Shown: positions 10,796 through 26,668, numbered from the stretch's first letter. The stretch is DNA of 64,000 nucleotides from Pseudomonas sp. NC02 (GCF_002874965.1 NZ_CP025624.1:1364001-1428000); one strand, 5' to 3'. The notes: generated by a model not told the origin, from the sequence alone. Made by a program: numbers and translations.

Positions 10796-12115
10796 ATGAA
10801 GCCCACCTTAACCGCCAAGCTCCTGCAAATCCTCGCCCCCTGGCGCAACGCCCCGGCCTGGCATATCGCCTTCTCCGGCGGCCTCGACTCCACCGTCCTG
10901 CTGCACCTCCTGGCCACGCTGGCCAAAATCGACAAGCTCCCGCCACTCAGCGCTATCCATGTTCATCATGGGCTGCAAGCTGCGGCGGATGCGTGGCCGG
11001 CCCATTGCCAGTCCGTGTGCGACGCCTTGTGCGTGCCTCTGCGGGTGATCCGCGTGCAAGTGCAACAAGGTGCAAGCCTGGAGCGCGCGGCCCGTGACGC
11101 GCGGTATCAGGCGTTTGCCGAGGTCACCGGGGCAGGGGAGTTGCTGGTCACGGGCCAGCACCGTGACGATCAGGCAGAAACCTTACTGTTTCGGCTGTTG
11201 CGTGGGGCTGGCGTGCGTGGCCTGGCGGCAATGCCCGCGCAGCGCCCTTTGGCAGATGGCTATCTGGTGCGACCCTTGCTGGATGTGTCTCGCGCCGAGC
11301 TTGAAGCCTACGCCCGTGAACATCAATTGACCTGGATCGAAGACCCGTCGAACGCTGATCCGCGTTTCTCCCGCAATTACCTGCGCCACCATGTTTTCCC
11401 ACACCTGACTGAACGTTGGCCCCAAGCCGTCAGCACCATGGCCCGCAGCGCCGAACATCTGAGCGAAGCCCACGGCTTGCTCGACGAACTGGCGCAGATG
11501 GACCTGCTGGCCGCCAGCCAGCACCCGGTGTTTCCCTGGCTGGCATTGCCTTCGCTGACCCTTGAACCGCTTGCCGCGCTCTCCGATGCCCGCCAGCGCA
11601 ACGCACTTAGGCACTGGCTGACACCGTTGACACGCTTGCCCGACAGCGACCACTGGACCGGCTGGGCGACCTTGCGCGACGCCAAACACGATGCACAGCC
11701 ACTGTGGCGCCTGGCCGACGGTCAATTGCACCGTTGTGGTGGGCTTATCTGGTGGTTACCTGCCAGTTGGTCGGAATTTTCTGACGCATCGGTGAGCTGG
11801 CCGCACCCGCAAAACCCACTACAGTTACCCGGTAACGGCCAAGTGCGCTTCAGCGGCAGTGCACCCGAAGGCCCCCTGAGCATCCGTTATCGCCAGGGCG
11901 GTGAAATCATGGAATTGCCAGGCCGGGGCCGGCGCGACCTGAAGCGCTTGCTTAACGAAAGTGCGGTACCAGGCTTCATCCGTGGCAGATTGCCGCTGCT
12001 GTATCAGGGCCAGCAATTGCTGGCTGTGGCCAACCTGCCGGGGCTTGCGGCGGGTGGCGGTACCGGCTGGCAATTACATTGGATGCCACCAACCTGCGAT
12101 CAAGGTTTGAGCTGA
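10796..12115 (+). CDS. tilS: tRNA(Ile)-lysidine synthetase TilS
   Basis: 439 residues from the ATG at 10796. Longer in-frame starts run back into the REPIN and are rejected; ATG at 10781 is a possible alternative. TilS converts C34 of the CAU tRNA-Ile to lysidine with ATP, changing its codon and amino-acid identity; the gene is usually essential. The PP-loop ATP-binding motif SGGLDS is at residues 27-32, followed by HVHHGLQ and the GQHRDDQAETLLFRL segment. The C-terminal substrate-binding domain ends with the SVPGFIRGRLPLLY-like region (here SAVPGFIRGRLPL). It follows accA in the usual Pseudomonas order. Confidence 0.95.
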   Translation: MKPTLTAKLLQILAPWRNAPAWHIAFSGGLDSTVLLHLLATLAKIDKLPPLSAIHVHHGLQAAADAWPAHCQSVCDALCVPLRVIRVQVQQGASLERAARDARYQAFAEVTGAGELLVTGQHRDDQAETLLFRLLRGAGVRGLAAMPAQRPLADGYLVRPLLDVSRAELEAYAREHQLTWIEDPSNADPRFSRNYLRHHVFPHLTERWPQAVSTMARSAEHLSEAHGLLDELAQMDLLAASQHPVFPWLALPSLTLEPLAALSDARQRNALRHWLTPLTRLPDSDHWTGWATLRDAKHDAQPLWRLADGQLHRCGGLIWWLPASWSEFSDASVSWPHPQNPLQLPGNGQVRFSGSAPEGPLSIRYRQGGEIMELPGRGRRDLKRLLNESAVPGFIRGRLPLLYQGQQLLAVANLPGLAAGGGTGWQLHWMPPTCDQGLS

Positions 12116-12135
12116 TAGAGCCTTTCCGGTAGACT
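12107..12135 (+). promoter_or_regulatory. Predicted sigma-70 promoter for pyrG
   Basis: TTGAGC (12107-12112) and TAGACT (12130-12135) are separated by exactly 17 bases. The -35 overlaps the last codons of tilS, leaving a leader of about 245 bases before pyrG. Leader-based control is known for pyrG in Gram-positives but no such structure is asserted here. Confidence 0.55.
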
Positions 12136-12367
12136 ACGCTCCCTTCTTGATACAACTTCTGTGGATTCGCCTGAATCGCAGCAGTTGCCGATTACCAAGC
12201 AGTCTTTGCTGGGCGATTCCAAAAAATGTGTAGCGATCAACGTACCGGTGTTTCATTGCTGGTCTGTCACAACGCGGCGGTTTTTTTGAAAGGTGCACTG
12301 TGATTAATGCAGGTGATCGGGGGCTTCGGCCTTCCTTCGCTTTCCCCGGCGGCTCGGACCGCTTTAA

Positions 12368-14871
<2,504 letters not shown>

Positions 14872-14889
14872 GCGCCATTTCTCCGGTAG

Positions 14890-16317
<1,428 letters not shown>

Positions 16318-16398
16318 TTGTTAAATGGTAAAAGGTCAGCGGATTACGTCGGAAAAATCACGGCAGCGTGAATTTCGGCGCTAATCTCATGACTAACA

Positions 16399-16430
16399 AG
16401 CACAAGCCTGGTTTTTCCAGGCTTCGTGCT
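16399..16430 (+). terminator. Strong hairpin after eno, possible terminator
   Basis: AGCACAAGCCTGG and CCAGGCTTCGTGCT flank a five-T loop; the stem is about 13 pairs with one mismatch. The U-stretch is in the loop rather than after the stem, so it is not a classical terminator. It sits 81 bases after eno and 58 before ftsB. Confidence 0.4.
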
Positions 16431-16488
16431 ATCAGTTGCTGCAAAAGTTTTGCATGGCTGTCTTTTTTCACTGGATACCCGATATTCG

Positions 16489-16767
16489 ATGCGCAGTCCC
16501 AATTGGTTGTTCCTCGTCTTGCTCTTGCTGCTGGCTGGCCTGCAGTACCGCCTTTGGGTGGGGAATGGCAGCTTGGCGCAGGTCACCGAACTGACCCAGC
16601 AAATTGCCGCACAGCACGCCGAAAACGAGGTGTTGCTGGAGCGCAATCGCGTGCTCGATGCCGAAGTACTTGAATTGAAGAAAGGCATGGAGACCGTTGA
16701 AGAGCGGGCTCGCCATGAGTTGGGCATGGTCAAGGAGGGCGAAACCCTCTACCAGTTGGCCCAATGA
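16489..16767 (+). CDS. ftsB: Cell division protein FtsB
   Basis: 92 residues from the ATG at 16489; the longer reading frame back to 16426 overlaps the hairpin and is not family-like. FtsB is a small bitopic membrane protein of the divisome that bridges FtsQ and FtsL. A single transmembrane helix (residues about 5-22, NWLFLVLLLLLAGLQY) is followed by a periplasmic coiled coil rich in Glu/Leu heptads (about 30-70). The C-terminal ARHELGMVKEGETLY stretch is the conserved family signature. It overlaps ispD by 4 bases, the standard enterobacterial and pseudomonad pairing. Confidence 0.94.
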   Translation: MRSPNWLFLVLLLLLAGLQYRLWVGNGSLAQVTELTQQIAAQHAENEVLLERNRVLDAEVLELKKGMETVEERARHELGMVKEGETLYQLAQ

Positions 16768-17474
16768 GCATTTCGTCACCGGCCTTCTGGGCCGTGATTC
16801 CTGCCGCGGGCGTGGGTGCCCGTATGGCCGCGGACCGTCCCAAGCAGTACTTGCAATTGGGTGGGCGCACTATTCTCGAACACAGCCTTGGCTGTTTCCT
16901 CGATCATCCGGGCCTCAAGGGGCTGGTGGTCAGCGTTGCGATGGATGACCCTTACTGGCCGACCCTGGCTTGCGCCACCGACCCACGCATTGTGCGCGTT
17001 GACGGCGGCGAAGAGCGCTCGGGTTCGGTCCTCAATGCCTTGCTTTACCTGCACGGCCAGGGCGCGAGCGATGACGATTGGGTGCTGGTGCATGACGCCG
17101 CCCGGCCGAACCTCAGCCGCGATGACCTGGACAAGTTGCTCTTTGAACTGGCCGACGACAGCGTGGGCGGGCTGCTGGCCGTGCCGGCGCGGGACACCCT
17201 CAAGCGCGCCGACAAGCACGGGCGCGTGTTGGAAACGGTTGATCGCACGCCGATCTGGCAGGCCTACACCCCGCAGATGTTCCACCTTGGCGCGCTGCAC
17301 CGGGCCTTGGCCGACAGCCTGGTCTCGGACGTGGTCATCACCGACGAAGCCTCGGCCATGGAATGGGCCGGGCATGCGCCTCGCCTGATCGAAGGCCGTT
17401 CCGACAACCTCAAGGTCACGCGCCCGGAAGACCTTGAATGGCTGCGCCAGCGTCGGACTTTCCAGTCTTCCTGA
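16764..17474 (+). CDS. ispD: 2-C-methyl-D-erythritol 4-phosphate cytidylyltransferase IspD
   Basis: 236 residues, translationally coupled to ftsB (ATGA). IspD makes CDP-methylerythritol in the MEP isoprenoid pathway; the later enzyme IspF is encoded about 6 kb downstream. The nucleotidyltransferase motif PAAGVGARMAADRPKQYL is at residues 13-30, with VHDAARP near residue 106 and the C-terminal NLKVTRPEDL. In many genomes ispF follows closely; here the toxin gene and formaldehyde genes intervene. It ends only 3 bases from the convergent toxin gene, leaving no room for a terminator. Confidence 0.97.
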   Translation: MSISSPAFWAVIPAAGVGARMAADRPKQYLQLGGRTILEHSLGCFLDHPGLKGLVVSVAMDDPYWPTLACATDPRIVRVDGGEERSGSVLNALLYLHGQGASDDDWVLVHDAARPNLSRDDLDKLLFELADDSVGGLLAVPARDTLKRADKHGRVLETVDRTPIWQAYTPQMFHLGALHRALADSLVSDVVITDEASAMEWAGHAPRLIEGRSDNLKVTRPEDLEWLRQRRTFQSS

Positions 17475-17477
17475 CGC

Positions 17478-20400
17478 TCACACCGTCATCTGTTCAACCC
17501 CGGCCGGGGTCTTGAACTCATCCACCAGCGCCTGAATGCTGTCGAACGGTTTGCCGTCCACGGCCCAACCGGGCGCGCTGATGGCGTATCGGCTGCCCTG
17601 TTGATCGATCCTGAAATGGCGTACGTCGCCTCGCCGTGAACGGTAGTGAAGGTGTGCCGGTGTCGTGACGGTGGCCGGTGTCAGCATGAACTGGCCTGGC
17701 TTGGTCAGCAGCGTCTGTGGCGTCCTGGCCTGGGGCTGGGAGGGGGCGGGCGCCGGTTGCGCCGGGCGTTGCAAGCTGGCGCGGTCCACCCGCAGGACCA
17801 GGTTGGCCTTGACCGTTCCCTCACCCTTGCCGATGCCCAGGCTGGCGGTGCGTCCCGTGTCCACTTCGACGCCGAGGTGCCCGCCAGCCGCTGCATCCTC
17901 GATCCGCAGGCCGATGCTGCCGGTGAGTTCGGCGATCCCCGGAATCCCTTTGTAGGTATTGGTATGGCTGTCACCCACCAGTGCGACCCATTTTCCCGGG
18001 CGCGGCTTGGTGGTCTGGATCCATTGAATCACCTCGGTGGCGTAGAAGTTCATCATGCGCTGGCGCAAGTTGTCGGCGGTGTCGGGCAGGTCGCGCAGCA
18101 TGTAGCTGACAGTGCAGTCGATCGGCTGGATTTTGATCCCGGCGTCACGGGCTGCGGTGACGATGTTGACGAACGAGTAGTGCCGGTCGCGCAACGGCGG
18201 GTAGATGTTGTTGAGGAAGCCCTTGAGTTCCTCGGGCATCACCGCGCTTCGGGTACGGTAGAACGCCTTGAGCAAGGGCATGTGTACATCCGTCAGCAGA
18301 TGCTCGAAATAGAGGCGTTTGACCCCCTCGCTGGCCAACAGCGGCATGTTGTTGATCAGGAACGCCTTGCTCGACAGGGCTCCATGGCTTTCGCCGATCA
18401 CCAGGCCGTCGCTGGCGTGCAGCAGTTTTTGAATGATGGTCGGCTGCGATTCATTCAGGCTGAGCCTTGGAAGCACGGGCCGCATCGGTGAAAACGACAA
18501 GTTGGCAAAGAATATCGTGGCATCTTCAGACAGCTTGGTTCTTTTCTCGAAAAACAACTTGCGGGTGTCTTTCACCGGCTGGGCACCGCTGCCCACGGGT
18601 TCAAGGTTTTCCGAAAACGAACTGGTGTCGGTGAGCATCTCCGAAACGGTCTCGCGTGCGGGGGGTGGCATCTCGTAGGCACTGTAGAACGTCGAGTGTT
18701 GCGGGCCGCCGAACAGCGTGTAGACCCTTTGCCAGGCATTGCGAAATGCGCCTCCGCCGGCCAGCCCGGCCGTGCGCCACTTCAGGTCGGCGCTCTGGAT
18801 GGCATACAGGCCGGTGGATTGCAGCGTGTTTGGCGCGTTGGGAGCCATTACGAACAGTTCGAAGAAGCCTGATTCATTGGGGGTCTTGTAGGTCAGGTAC
18901 AGGTCGCCGTGAATCCGGATGGTCTGCAGGCCGCCGGGAGTCATCCGTGGGCTCAGGGTGCGCGTCTCGGTGTTGGCCGCCATGGAGGTTTCGTTGATGG
19001 CGCTGACGCTGATCCGGCCCGCATCCTGGCGTACTGCCGGGCCCAGGGTGGGGCGCAGGCTTTCGAGGCCCTTGAGCCCCTTGGACACGCCATGGGCGAC
19101 CACCGGCAGCGCGTTAAGGGCGCCGAATACAATGCGCTCCTTCGCGTGGGGTTTGCCGCGCAGCAGGTCGTCGGCACCCACCACCATTTCAGTCGCGCCG
19201 GAGGTCAGGAAGCAAAATTCCGCCAGTAGTGCGTTGCCCATGGCCAGTGCTACGGGAACCGCCAGGATGCAGGCTTTTTCCAGGGCATCCAGGGTGTCGG
19301 CCTTGAGCGTATCCAGGGGCGAAATAAAGCTTCGCGCCGCTACTTTTGCAAGGCGTACCCTGATCTGCCGGGCGATGAACTCAAACGGGTTACTGCCCAG
19401 TGCCGGATACATCGGGTTATTGATGTACTGCTCGGGATCCCAGTAGTTATCGGCCCGCAGGCTGTTGAACAAACCCGGGGAGGTTGCCGGCTTCGGAAAC
19501 ACCGCCATCCCCACCAGTGCCTCCTCCACGCCGCTGTAGATCAGGCCGGAGTCGATGGCGTCCTCGTCGAAGTGTTGGGTCAGCGTCTTGCGTTGAGTGG
19601 CGTCCCTTGCCGTTTCCACCAGCCAACTGCGCATGTCTGCCGGGTTATTGAACCCATGGAAGGGCGAGGAGTTGCCCGGGATATAGAGCAGGGTCACCTG
19701 GCTTTGGTTATCGGTGATGGTCAGGATGTCGGTGGATTCGCTGTTGTGAACGCGCAATAGCCGCAGGGACAGGTTTGGGTCGAGGCGATAGGGCTCCTGG
19801 AAATCCTCCAGGGTGAGGTTGTCGTGGTTCTTGTCGATGCCGATTCCCGCCGCCCGTGCCGCCAGCTGTCTCTCTGCCACGGTCAGGGTGAACTCATGGA
19901 ACTGTTCCAGATAGGCTTTGGTGAACGCGATGCGCATCAGGGTGTTGTAGTTTTCCCGGTGGTTGTTCCAAAACTTGCCGATCGCCTCGTCGTAGGTTTG
20001 TTCGAAATGGCTTGAGTTAACGATGAGCCTGAAGGTTTTTGGTGAAATCTGCAGCTGCGTGCTCGGGTCGTAAACCTGGGGCTGGCTTTGCAGATACAGC
20101 GCCTCATAACGCCTTGGCGGGATCCAGCCCGAGACGATGAACTCTTCGTTGAACATTGCCGGAATCCGGTTATCCATCAAGCGCGGCAGCTCGCTGACAA
20201 TATTGAAATAAGGTGCAGTGGTGGAAAACCCGGTGGTATTGAGCATGCCGCCCGGGGGCTGGGGCGCATTGCAGACCATGGCCTCGGTCAGCGACATCGA
20301 CTGGATCACCACGGCGGTGAAGGCCGCGTTGGGGTTGTCGGTGTTGTATTCGAGGGTGGCGAGGAGGGTGGTGTCCGGGTCGAACTCGACCTGGCTGAGG

Positions 20401-20516
20401 GGCTGTACCCGCTCGCGGATCAACTGGGCGGCGATTCGCGAAGGTACGGGAAAATCCGCCAGGACCTTGCGAACGAAATGACTGATGCGCTGGAGTTGCG
20501 GGCCGTTGGTTATCAT
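17478..20516 (-). CDS. Predicted large multidomain toxin with TIKI/ChaN-like module and SH2-like C-terminus
   Basis: 1012 residues, no signal peptide. The N-terminal ~400 residues and a helical hydrophobic segment (about 405-475, ACILAVPVALAMGNALL) resemble, from memory, the DUF6543/dermonecrotic-toxin-like proteins of Pseudomonas. Residues about 690-900 carry GESHG (708-712), YFEH (E738, H739) and GDSHT (848-852), the pattern of the TIKI/EreA/ChaN superfamily, which includes the C2 domain of Pasteurella multocida toxin. A Pro/Gln-rich linker (about 913-938) leads to residues 940-1005, which track an SH2 domain: PGQF-ML, VRHFRI (965-970), YAI (977-979), FDSIQALVDEF (991-1001). The canonical FLVR arginine is replaced (T946). 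No immunity, secretion or chaperone gene is adjacent; it interrupts the ispD-gfnR order. The start has a poor ribosome site. Target and activity are unknown. Confidence 0.75.
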   Translation of the reverse strand: MITNGPQLQRISHFVRKVLADFPVPSRIAAQLIRERVQPLSQVEFDPDTTLLATLEYNTDNPNAAFTAVVIQSMSLTEAMVCNAPQPPGGMLNTTGFSTTAPYFNIVSELPRLMDNRIPAMFNEEFIVSGWIPPRRYEALYLQSQPQVYDPSTQLQISPKTFRLIVNSSHFEQTYDEAIGKFWNNHRENYNTLMRIAFTKAYLEQFHEFTLTVAERQLAARAAGIGIDKNHDNLTLEDFQEPYRLDPNLSLRLLRVHNSESTDILTITDNQSQVTLLYIPGNSSPFHGFNNPADMRSWLVETARDATQRKTLTQHFDEDAIDSGLIYSGVEEALVGMAVFPKPATSPGLFNSLRADNYWDPEQYINNPMYPALGSNPFEFIARQIRVRLAKVAARSFISPLDTLKADTLDALEKACILAVPVALAMGNALLAEFCFLTSGATEMVVGADDLLRGKPHAKERIVFGALNALPVVAHGVSKGLKGLESLRPTLGPAVRQDAGRISVSAINETSMAANTETRTLSPRMTPGGLQTIRIHGDLYLTYKTPNESGFFELFVMAPNAPNTLQSTGLYAIQSADLKWRTAGLAGGGAFRNAWQRVYTLFGGPQHSTFYSAYEMPPPARETVSEMLTDTSSFSENLEPVGSGAQPVKDTRKLFFEKRTKLSEDATIFFANLSFSPMRPVLPRLSLNESQPTIIQKLLHASDGLVIGESHGALSSKAFLINNMPLLASEGVKRLYFEHLLTDVHMPLLKAFYRTRSAVMPEELKGFLNNIYPPLRDRHYSFVNIVTAARDAGIKIQPIDCTVSYMLRDLPDTADNLRQRMMNFYATEVIQWIQTTKPRPGKWVALVGDSHTNTYKGIPGIAELTGSIGLRIEDAAAGGHLGVEVDTGRTASLGIGKGEGTVKANLVLRVDRASLQRPAQPAPAPSQPQARTPQTLLTKPGQFMLTPATVTTPAHLHYRSRRGDVRHFRIDQQGSRYAISAPGWAVDGKPFDSIQALVDEFKTPAGVEQMTV

Positions 20517-20585
20517 GGGGGTGCCTGGTTACGCAGTAAAAAAGGCTATTTACCGGCACTCAGGCGCTGCATGGGCGGTAGCAGT

Positions 20586-21482
20586 CTATCTCAGGTAGAC
20601 GGGATGGTTGCCCAGGCCCTCCTTGAGAAAGTCCACCAGTTTTCGCACCTTGGGCGAAAGGTGGCGTTGTTGCGGGTACAGCGCCCAAACCGCGGTGTTG
20701 GGCGGTTGATGGGCTTCGAGTAACGACACCAGTGCGCCGCTGTGCAAATGCTCCAGCACGTAATAGTCCGGCAACTGGCAAAGACCGACACCTTGCAGGG
20801 CCGCATCCAGCACCGCTTGCCCGCTGTTGCAGCGCCAGTTTCCCTGTACCCGCTGGGAAAATTCGCGCCCGTCCTGGGCCAGTTGCCAAATATCCGAGCT
20901 GCCGATCAGGCAGTTATGCCGGCTTAACTCCGACAAGCTATGTGGCCGCCCGTACCTGGCCAGGTAGGACTGTGACGCGCACAGGTACATACGCCGCGGC
21001 GCGAGGCGGCTGGCAACCATGCGCGAATCCGCCAGGCGCCCGAGGCGAATCGCCAGGTCCAGGCCTTCGTGCACCAGGTCCAGCTGGCGGTTGGTCAATT
21101 CCACGTCCACGCGCAATTGCGGATAAAGCGCCATGAACCGCGTCACCAGCGGCACGATAAAACGCTCGCCGTAAGCCACTGCGCAGGTCATGCGCAACAT
21201 TCCCTTGGGCTCGCTGGCCAGGTCGCCCACGGCGCGCAAGGCTTCTTCGCGACCGTCCTGCAATCGCTGGCAATGTTGCAGGAAGGTCTGGCCGGCTTCG
21301 GTCAGTGTCACCTTGCGCGTGCTGCGATACAGCAAGCGTGTTTGCAGGCGCTCTTCCAGTCGCGCGACCTGGCGGCTGATATGGGACGACGACACGCCCA
21401 GGCGCTCGGCGGCCGCGGTGAATTGGCTGCATTCGGCCACGGCGACGAACTCGTCGATGCCCTCCCAGCGGTTTTCCAGCAT
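20586..21482 (-). CDS. gfnR: LysR-family regulator, GfnR-like
   Basis: 298 residues with a winged helix-turn-helix at 10-65 (FTAAAERLGVSSSHISRQVARLEERL) and a LysR co-inducer domain from ~90. It is divergent from adhC-fghA with a 109-base shared upstream region. In P. aeruginosa the LysR gene at this position (GfnR) activates glutathione-dependent formaldehyde detoxification, so the name is assigned by synteny and family. The Cys residues in NWRCNS and GLCQLPDYY might take part in sensing, which is speculation. Confidence 0.85.
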   Translation of the reverse strand: MLENRWEGIDEFVAVAECSQFTAAAERLGVSSSHISRQVARLEERLQTRLLYRSTRKVTLTEAGQTFLQHCQRLQDGREEALRAVGDLASEPKGMLRMTCAVAYGERFIVPLVTRFMALYPQLRVDVELTNRQLDLVHEGLDLAIRLGRLADSRMVASRLAPRRMYLCASQSYLARYGRPHSLSELSRHNCLIGSSDIWQLAQDGREFSQRVQGNWRCNSGQAVLDAALQGVGLCQLPDYYVLEHLHSGALVSLLEAHQPPNTAVWALYPQQRHLSPKVRKLVDFLKEGLGNHPVYLR

Positions 21483-21503
21483 GCTGATTATCCCTGCGTA
21501 GCA

Positions 21504-22704
<1,201 letters not shown>

Positions 22705-22712
22705 GGTCGGCC

Positions 22713-23558
22713 ATGAGTCTGGAAAACCTGTCGTGCCAGAAAAGCTTTGGCGGCTGGCATAAACGCTACAAGCATCATTCCGACGTGCTGGGTTGCGACA
22801 TGACCTTCGCCGTGTACCTGCCGCCGCAAGCGGAGCAGGGCGGCAAATTGCCGGTGCTGTACTGGCTATCGGGCCTGACCTGCACCGATGAGAACTTCAT
22901 GCAGAAGGCCGGCGCGCAACGCATGGCAGCCGAGCTGGGGTTGATCATTGTTGCGCCGGACACCAGCCCGCGCGGCCCCGGTGTGCCGGGTGATCCGGAC
23001 AACGCCTGGGACTTTGGCCTGGGCGCCGGTTTCTACCTGAACGCCACCCAGGAGCCCTGGGCCCAGCACTATCGGATGCATGACTACGTGGTGCAGGAGT
23101 TGCCTGCATTGGTCGAGGCGCATTTCCCGGCGTCGGCCAAACGCGGGATCAGCGGCCACTCCATGGGCGGCCACGGCGCGCTGGTGTGTGCCTTGCGCAA
23201 CCCGGGGCGTTATCAGTCGGTGTCGGCGTTCTCGCCGATCAACAACCCGATGGATTGCCCGTGGGGCCAGAAGGCATTCTCCCGCTACCTCGGCGAAGAG
23301 CGCTCGAAATGGCGCGAATGGGATGCCTGCGTGTTGATCAGCGAAGCCTCGGAAAAGCTGCCATTGCTGGTGGACCAGGGCGACCGCGACGATTTCCTCG
23401 CGGTGCAGCTCAAGCCTGAAGCGTTGCAACAGGCGGCCAGGGCGGCGAACCATCCGCTGGAGCTGCGCCTGCAACCGGGCTATGACCACAGCTACTTCTT
23501 TATCGCCAGCTTCATCGAAGACCACTTACGCCATCACGCGCGCGCTTTGCTCGGTTAA
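22713..23558 (+). CDS. fghA: S-formylglutathione hydrolase
   Basis: 281 residues. It hydrolyses S-formylglutathione to formate and glutathione, the second step of the pathway begun by adhC just upstream. It has an alpha/beta-hydrolase of the esterase D type, with the nucleophile elbow GHSMGG (S150), an Asp in DQGDRDDFL and the catalytic His in GYDHSYFF. The oxyanion-loop segment [18 protein letters not shown] is typical. Its stop is followed by a terminator hairpin that abuts ispF. Confidence 0.97.
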   Translation: MSLENLSCQKSFGGWHKRYKHHSDVLGCDMTFAVYLPPQAEQGGKLPVLYWLSGLTCTDENFMQKAGAQRMAAELGLIIVAPDTSPRGPGVPGDPDNAWDFGLGAGFYLNATQEPWAQHYRMHDYVVQELPALVEAHFPASAKRGISGHSMGGHGALVCALRNPGRYQSVSAFSPINNPMDCPWGQKAFSRYLGEERSKWREWDACVLISEASEKLPLLVDQGDRDDFLAVQLKPEALQQAARAANHPLELRLQPGYDHSYFFIASFIEDHLRHHARALLG

Positions 23559-23583
23559 TGTGAGGCAAAAGTAGGTAGAATCA

Positions 23584-23612
23584 CGCCCTGAATTAAATCG
23601 GGGCGTTTTTTT
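23584..23612 (+). terminator. Intrinsic terminator abutting the ispF start codon
   Basis: CGCCC (23584-23588) pairs with GGGCG (23601-23605) and is followed by seven T residues ending one base before the ATG of ispF at 23613. The only purine-rich candidate ribosome site for ispF is inside the right half of the stem. It should end adhC-fghA transcripts and may also affect ispF translation. Confidence 0.7.
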
Positions 23613-24086
23613 ATGCGTATTGGCCACGGCTATGATGTGCACCGTTTCGCCGAAGGCGATTTCATCACCCTGGGCGGCGTGCGGATCGCGCACCACCACG
23701 GGTTGCTGGCTCATTCCGACGGCGACGTGGTGCTGCATGCCTTGAGCGATGCCTTGCTCGGCGCAGCCGCGTTGGGCGACATCGGCAAGCACTTTCCGGA
23801 TACCGACCCGACCTTCAAGGGCGCGGACAGTCGTGTGCTGTTGCGTCACGTGGTCGGCTTGATCCATGCCAAGGGCTGGAAGGTCGGCAACGTCGACAAC
23901 ACCATCGTCGCCCAGGCGCCCAAGATGGCCCCGCATATCGAAACGATGCGCGCGCTGATTGCCGCGGATCTTCAAGTTGAGTTGGATCAAGTGAACGTAA
24001 AAGCCACCACCACCGAAAAGCTCGGGTTTACCGGTCGCGAAGAGGGCATTGCCGTGCACTCCGTTGCCTTGTTGCTGCGCGCATGA
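23613..24086 (+). CDS. ispF: 2-C-methyl-D-erythritol 2,4-cyclodiphosphate synthase IspF
   Basis: 157 residues. IspF closes the cyclodiphosphate ring in the MEP isoprenoid pathway, with a zinc-dependent trimer. Family motifs are visible: [11 protein letters not shown] (zinc Asp/His), [32 protein letters not shown], and the C-terminal [20 protein letters not shown]. The start codon is immediately preceded by a T-run from a terminator, so initiation context is unusual. It overlaps truD by 4 bases. Confidence 0.97.
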   Translation: MRIGHGYDVHRFAEGDFITLGGVRIAHHHGLLAHSDGDVVLHALSDALLGAAALGDIGKHFPDTDPTFKGADSRVLLRHVVGLIHAKGWKVGNVDNTIVAQAPKMAPHIETMRALIAADLQVELDQVNVKATTTEKLGFTGREEGIAVHSVALLLRA

Positions 24087-25128
24087 ATGATCTGCAACTG
24101 CTGGGCCCGCGTGCCTATGGCGAGGCCTTGGGCAGCGCTGTTCTAAAGGCCACCGCTGAAGACTTCCAGGTGGATGAAGTGCTGGATATCCCGCTGACCG
24201 GCGAGGGTGAACACCTGTGGTTGTGGGTGGAAAAGCGCGGCCTGAATACCGAAGAGGCGGCGCGGCGGATTGCCAAGGCGGCGGGCGTGCCGTTGCGTAC
24301 CGTCAGCTACGCCGGGCTCAAGGACCGCCAGGCGCTGACACGCCAGTGGTTCAGCGTGCAGTTGCCGGGCAAGGCGGACCCGGACCTGAGCGCGGCTGAA
24401 AACGACACCCTGAAGATCCTCAAGACCGGCCGTCACAAGCGCAAGCTGCAGCGCGGCGCGCATTCGGCCAACGGCTTTACCTTGCGCCTGACCCAGTTTG
24501 CCGGGGATGCGGCGGCCATCGACGCCCGCCTGCAACTGATCGCCAGGCAAGGCATTCCCAACTATTTCGGCGCCCAGCGTTTCGGCCATAACGGCGGCAA
24601 CGTCGTCGATGCCCGTGACTGGGCCGCGCGCAAGGCCTTGCCGGAGCAGCGCAATGTGCGTTCGCGCCTGCTCTCGACGGCCCGCAGTTTCCTGTTCAAT
24701 AAAGTGCTGGCGGCGCGGGTGGCCGACGGTTCCTGGCAGCGCGCCCAGGTCGGTGACTTGCTGGCGTTTACCGACAGCCGCAGCTTTTTCCCGGCGGGGG
24801 AGGCTGAATGCAGCGACCCGCGCCTGGCAATCCTCGACCTGCATCCCACCGGCCCGCAGTGGGGCGAAGGTGATTCGCCGGCGGCGGGAGCAACCTTCGC
24901 GCTGGAACAGGCGATTGCCGACGGTGAAGCCGAACTGCGGGATTGGCTGGTGAATGCCGGCATGAGCCAGGAACGTCGCATTCTTCGACTGCCCATTGGC
25001 GGGTTGACGTGGCATTATCCCGAACCTGACATTCTGCAATTGGAATTCGTCCTGCCGGCTGGATGCTTCGCCACTGTCTTGGTGCGCGAGCTTGTAGATC
25101 TGGTGCCGGTGGGGCAGACGGACAGCCC

Positions 25129-25141
<13 letters not shown>
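24083..25141 (+). CDS. truD: tRNA pseudouridine synthase TruD
   Basis: 352 residues. TruD makes pseudouridine at position 13 of tRNA-Glu. The catalytic aspartate is D81 in [17 protein letters not shown], and the second family motif [14 protein letters not shown] lies near residues 157-170. The TRUD insertion domain is in the middle. It is translationally coupled to ispF and overlaps surE by 13 bases. The last ~15 residues (after VRELVDL) are less conserved and lie over the surE start. Confidence 0.95.
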
Positions 25142-26555
<1,414 letters not shown>

Positions 26556-26640
26556 TCAATTATTTCTGCGTACTGAATTCTATTGCCGGGTATGTGTCTT
26601 ACAGCGGGGTCTGTTGAGTCCACATGATCAGCCGTCGGAG

Positions 26641-26668
26641 TTAAACATGATGAAATTTTCTTTAGAAT
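26641..26668 (+). promoter_or_regulatory. Weak candidate promoter for nlpD
   Basis: TTAAAC (26641-26646) and TAGAAT (26663-26668) are 16 bases apart in the 210-base gap between pcm and nlpD. The same bases include an 11-codon reading frame (26647-26682) with a GGAG site, so the segment could be a leader rather than a promoter. Confidence 0.3.
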
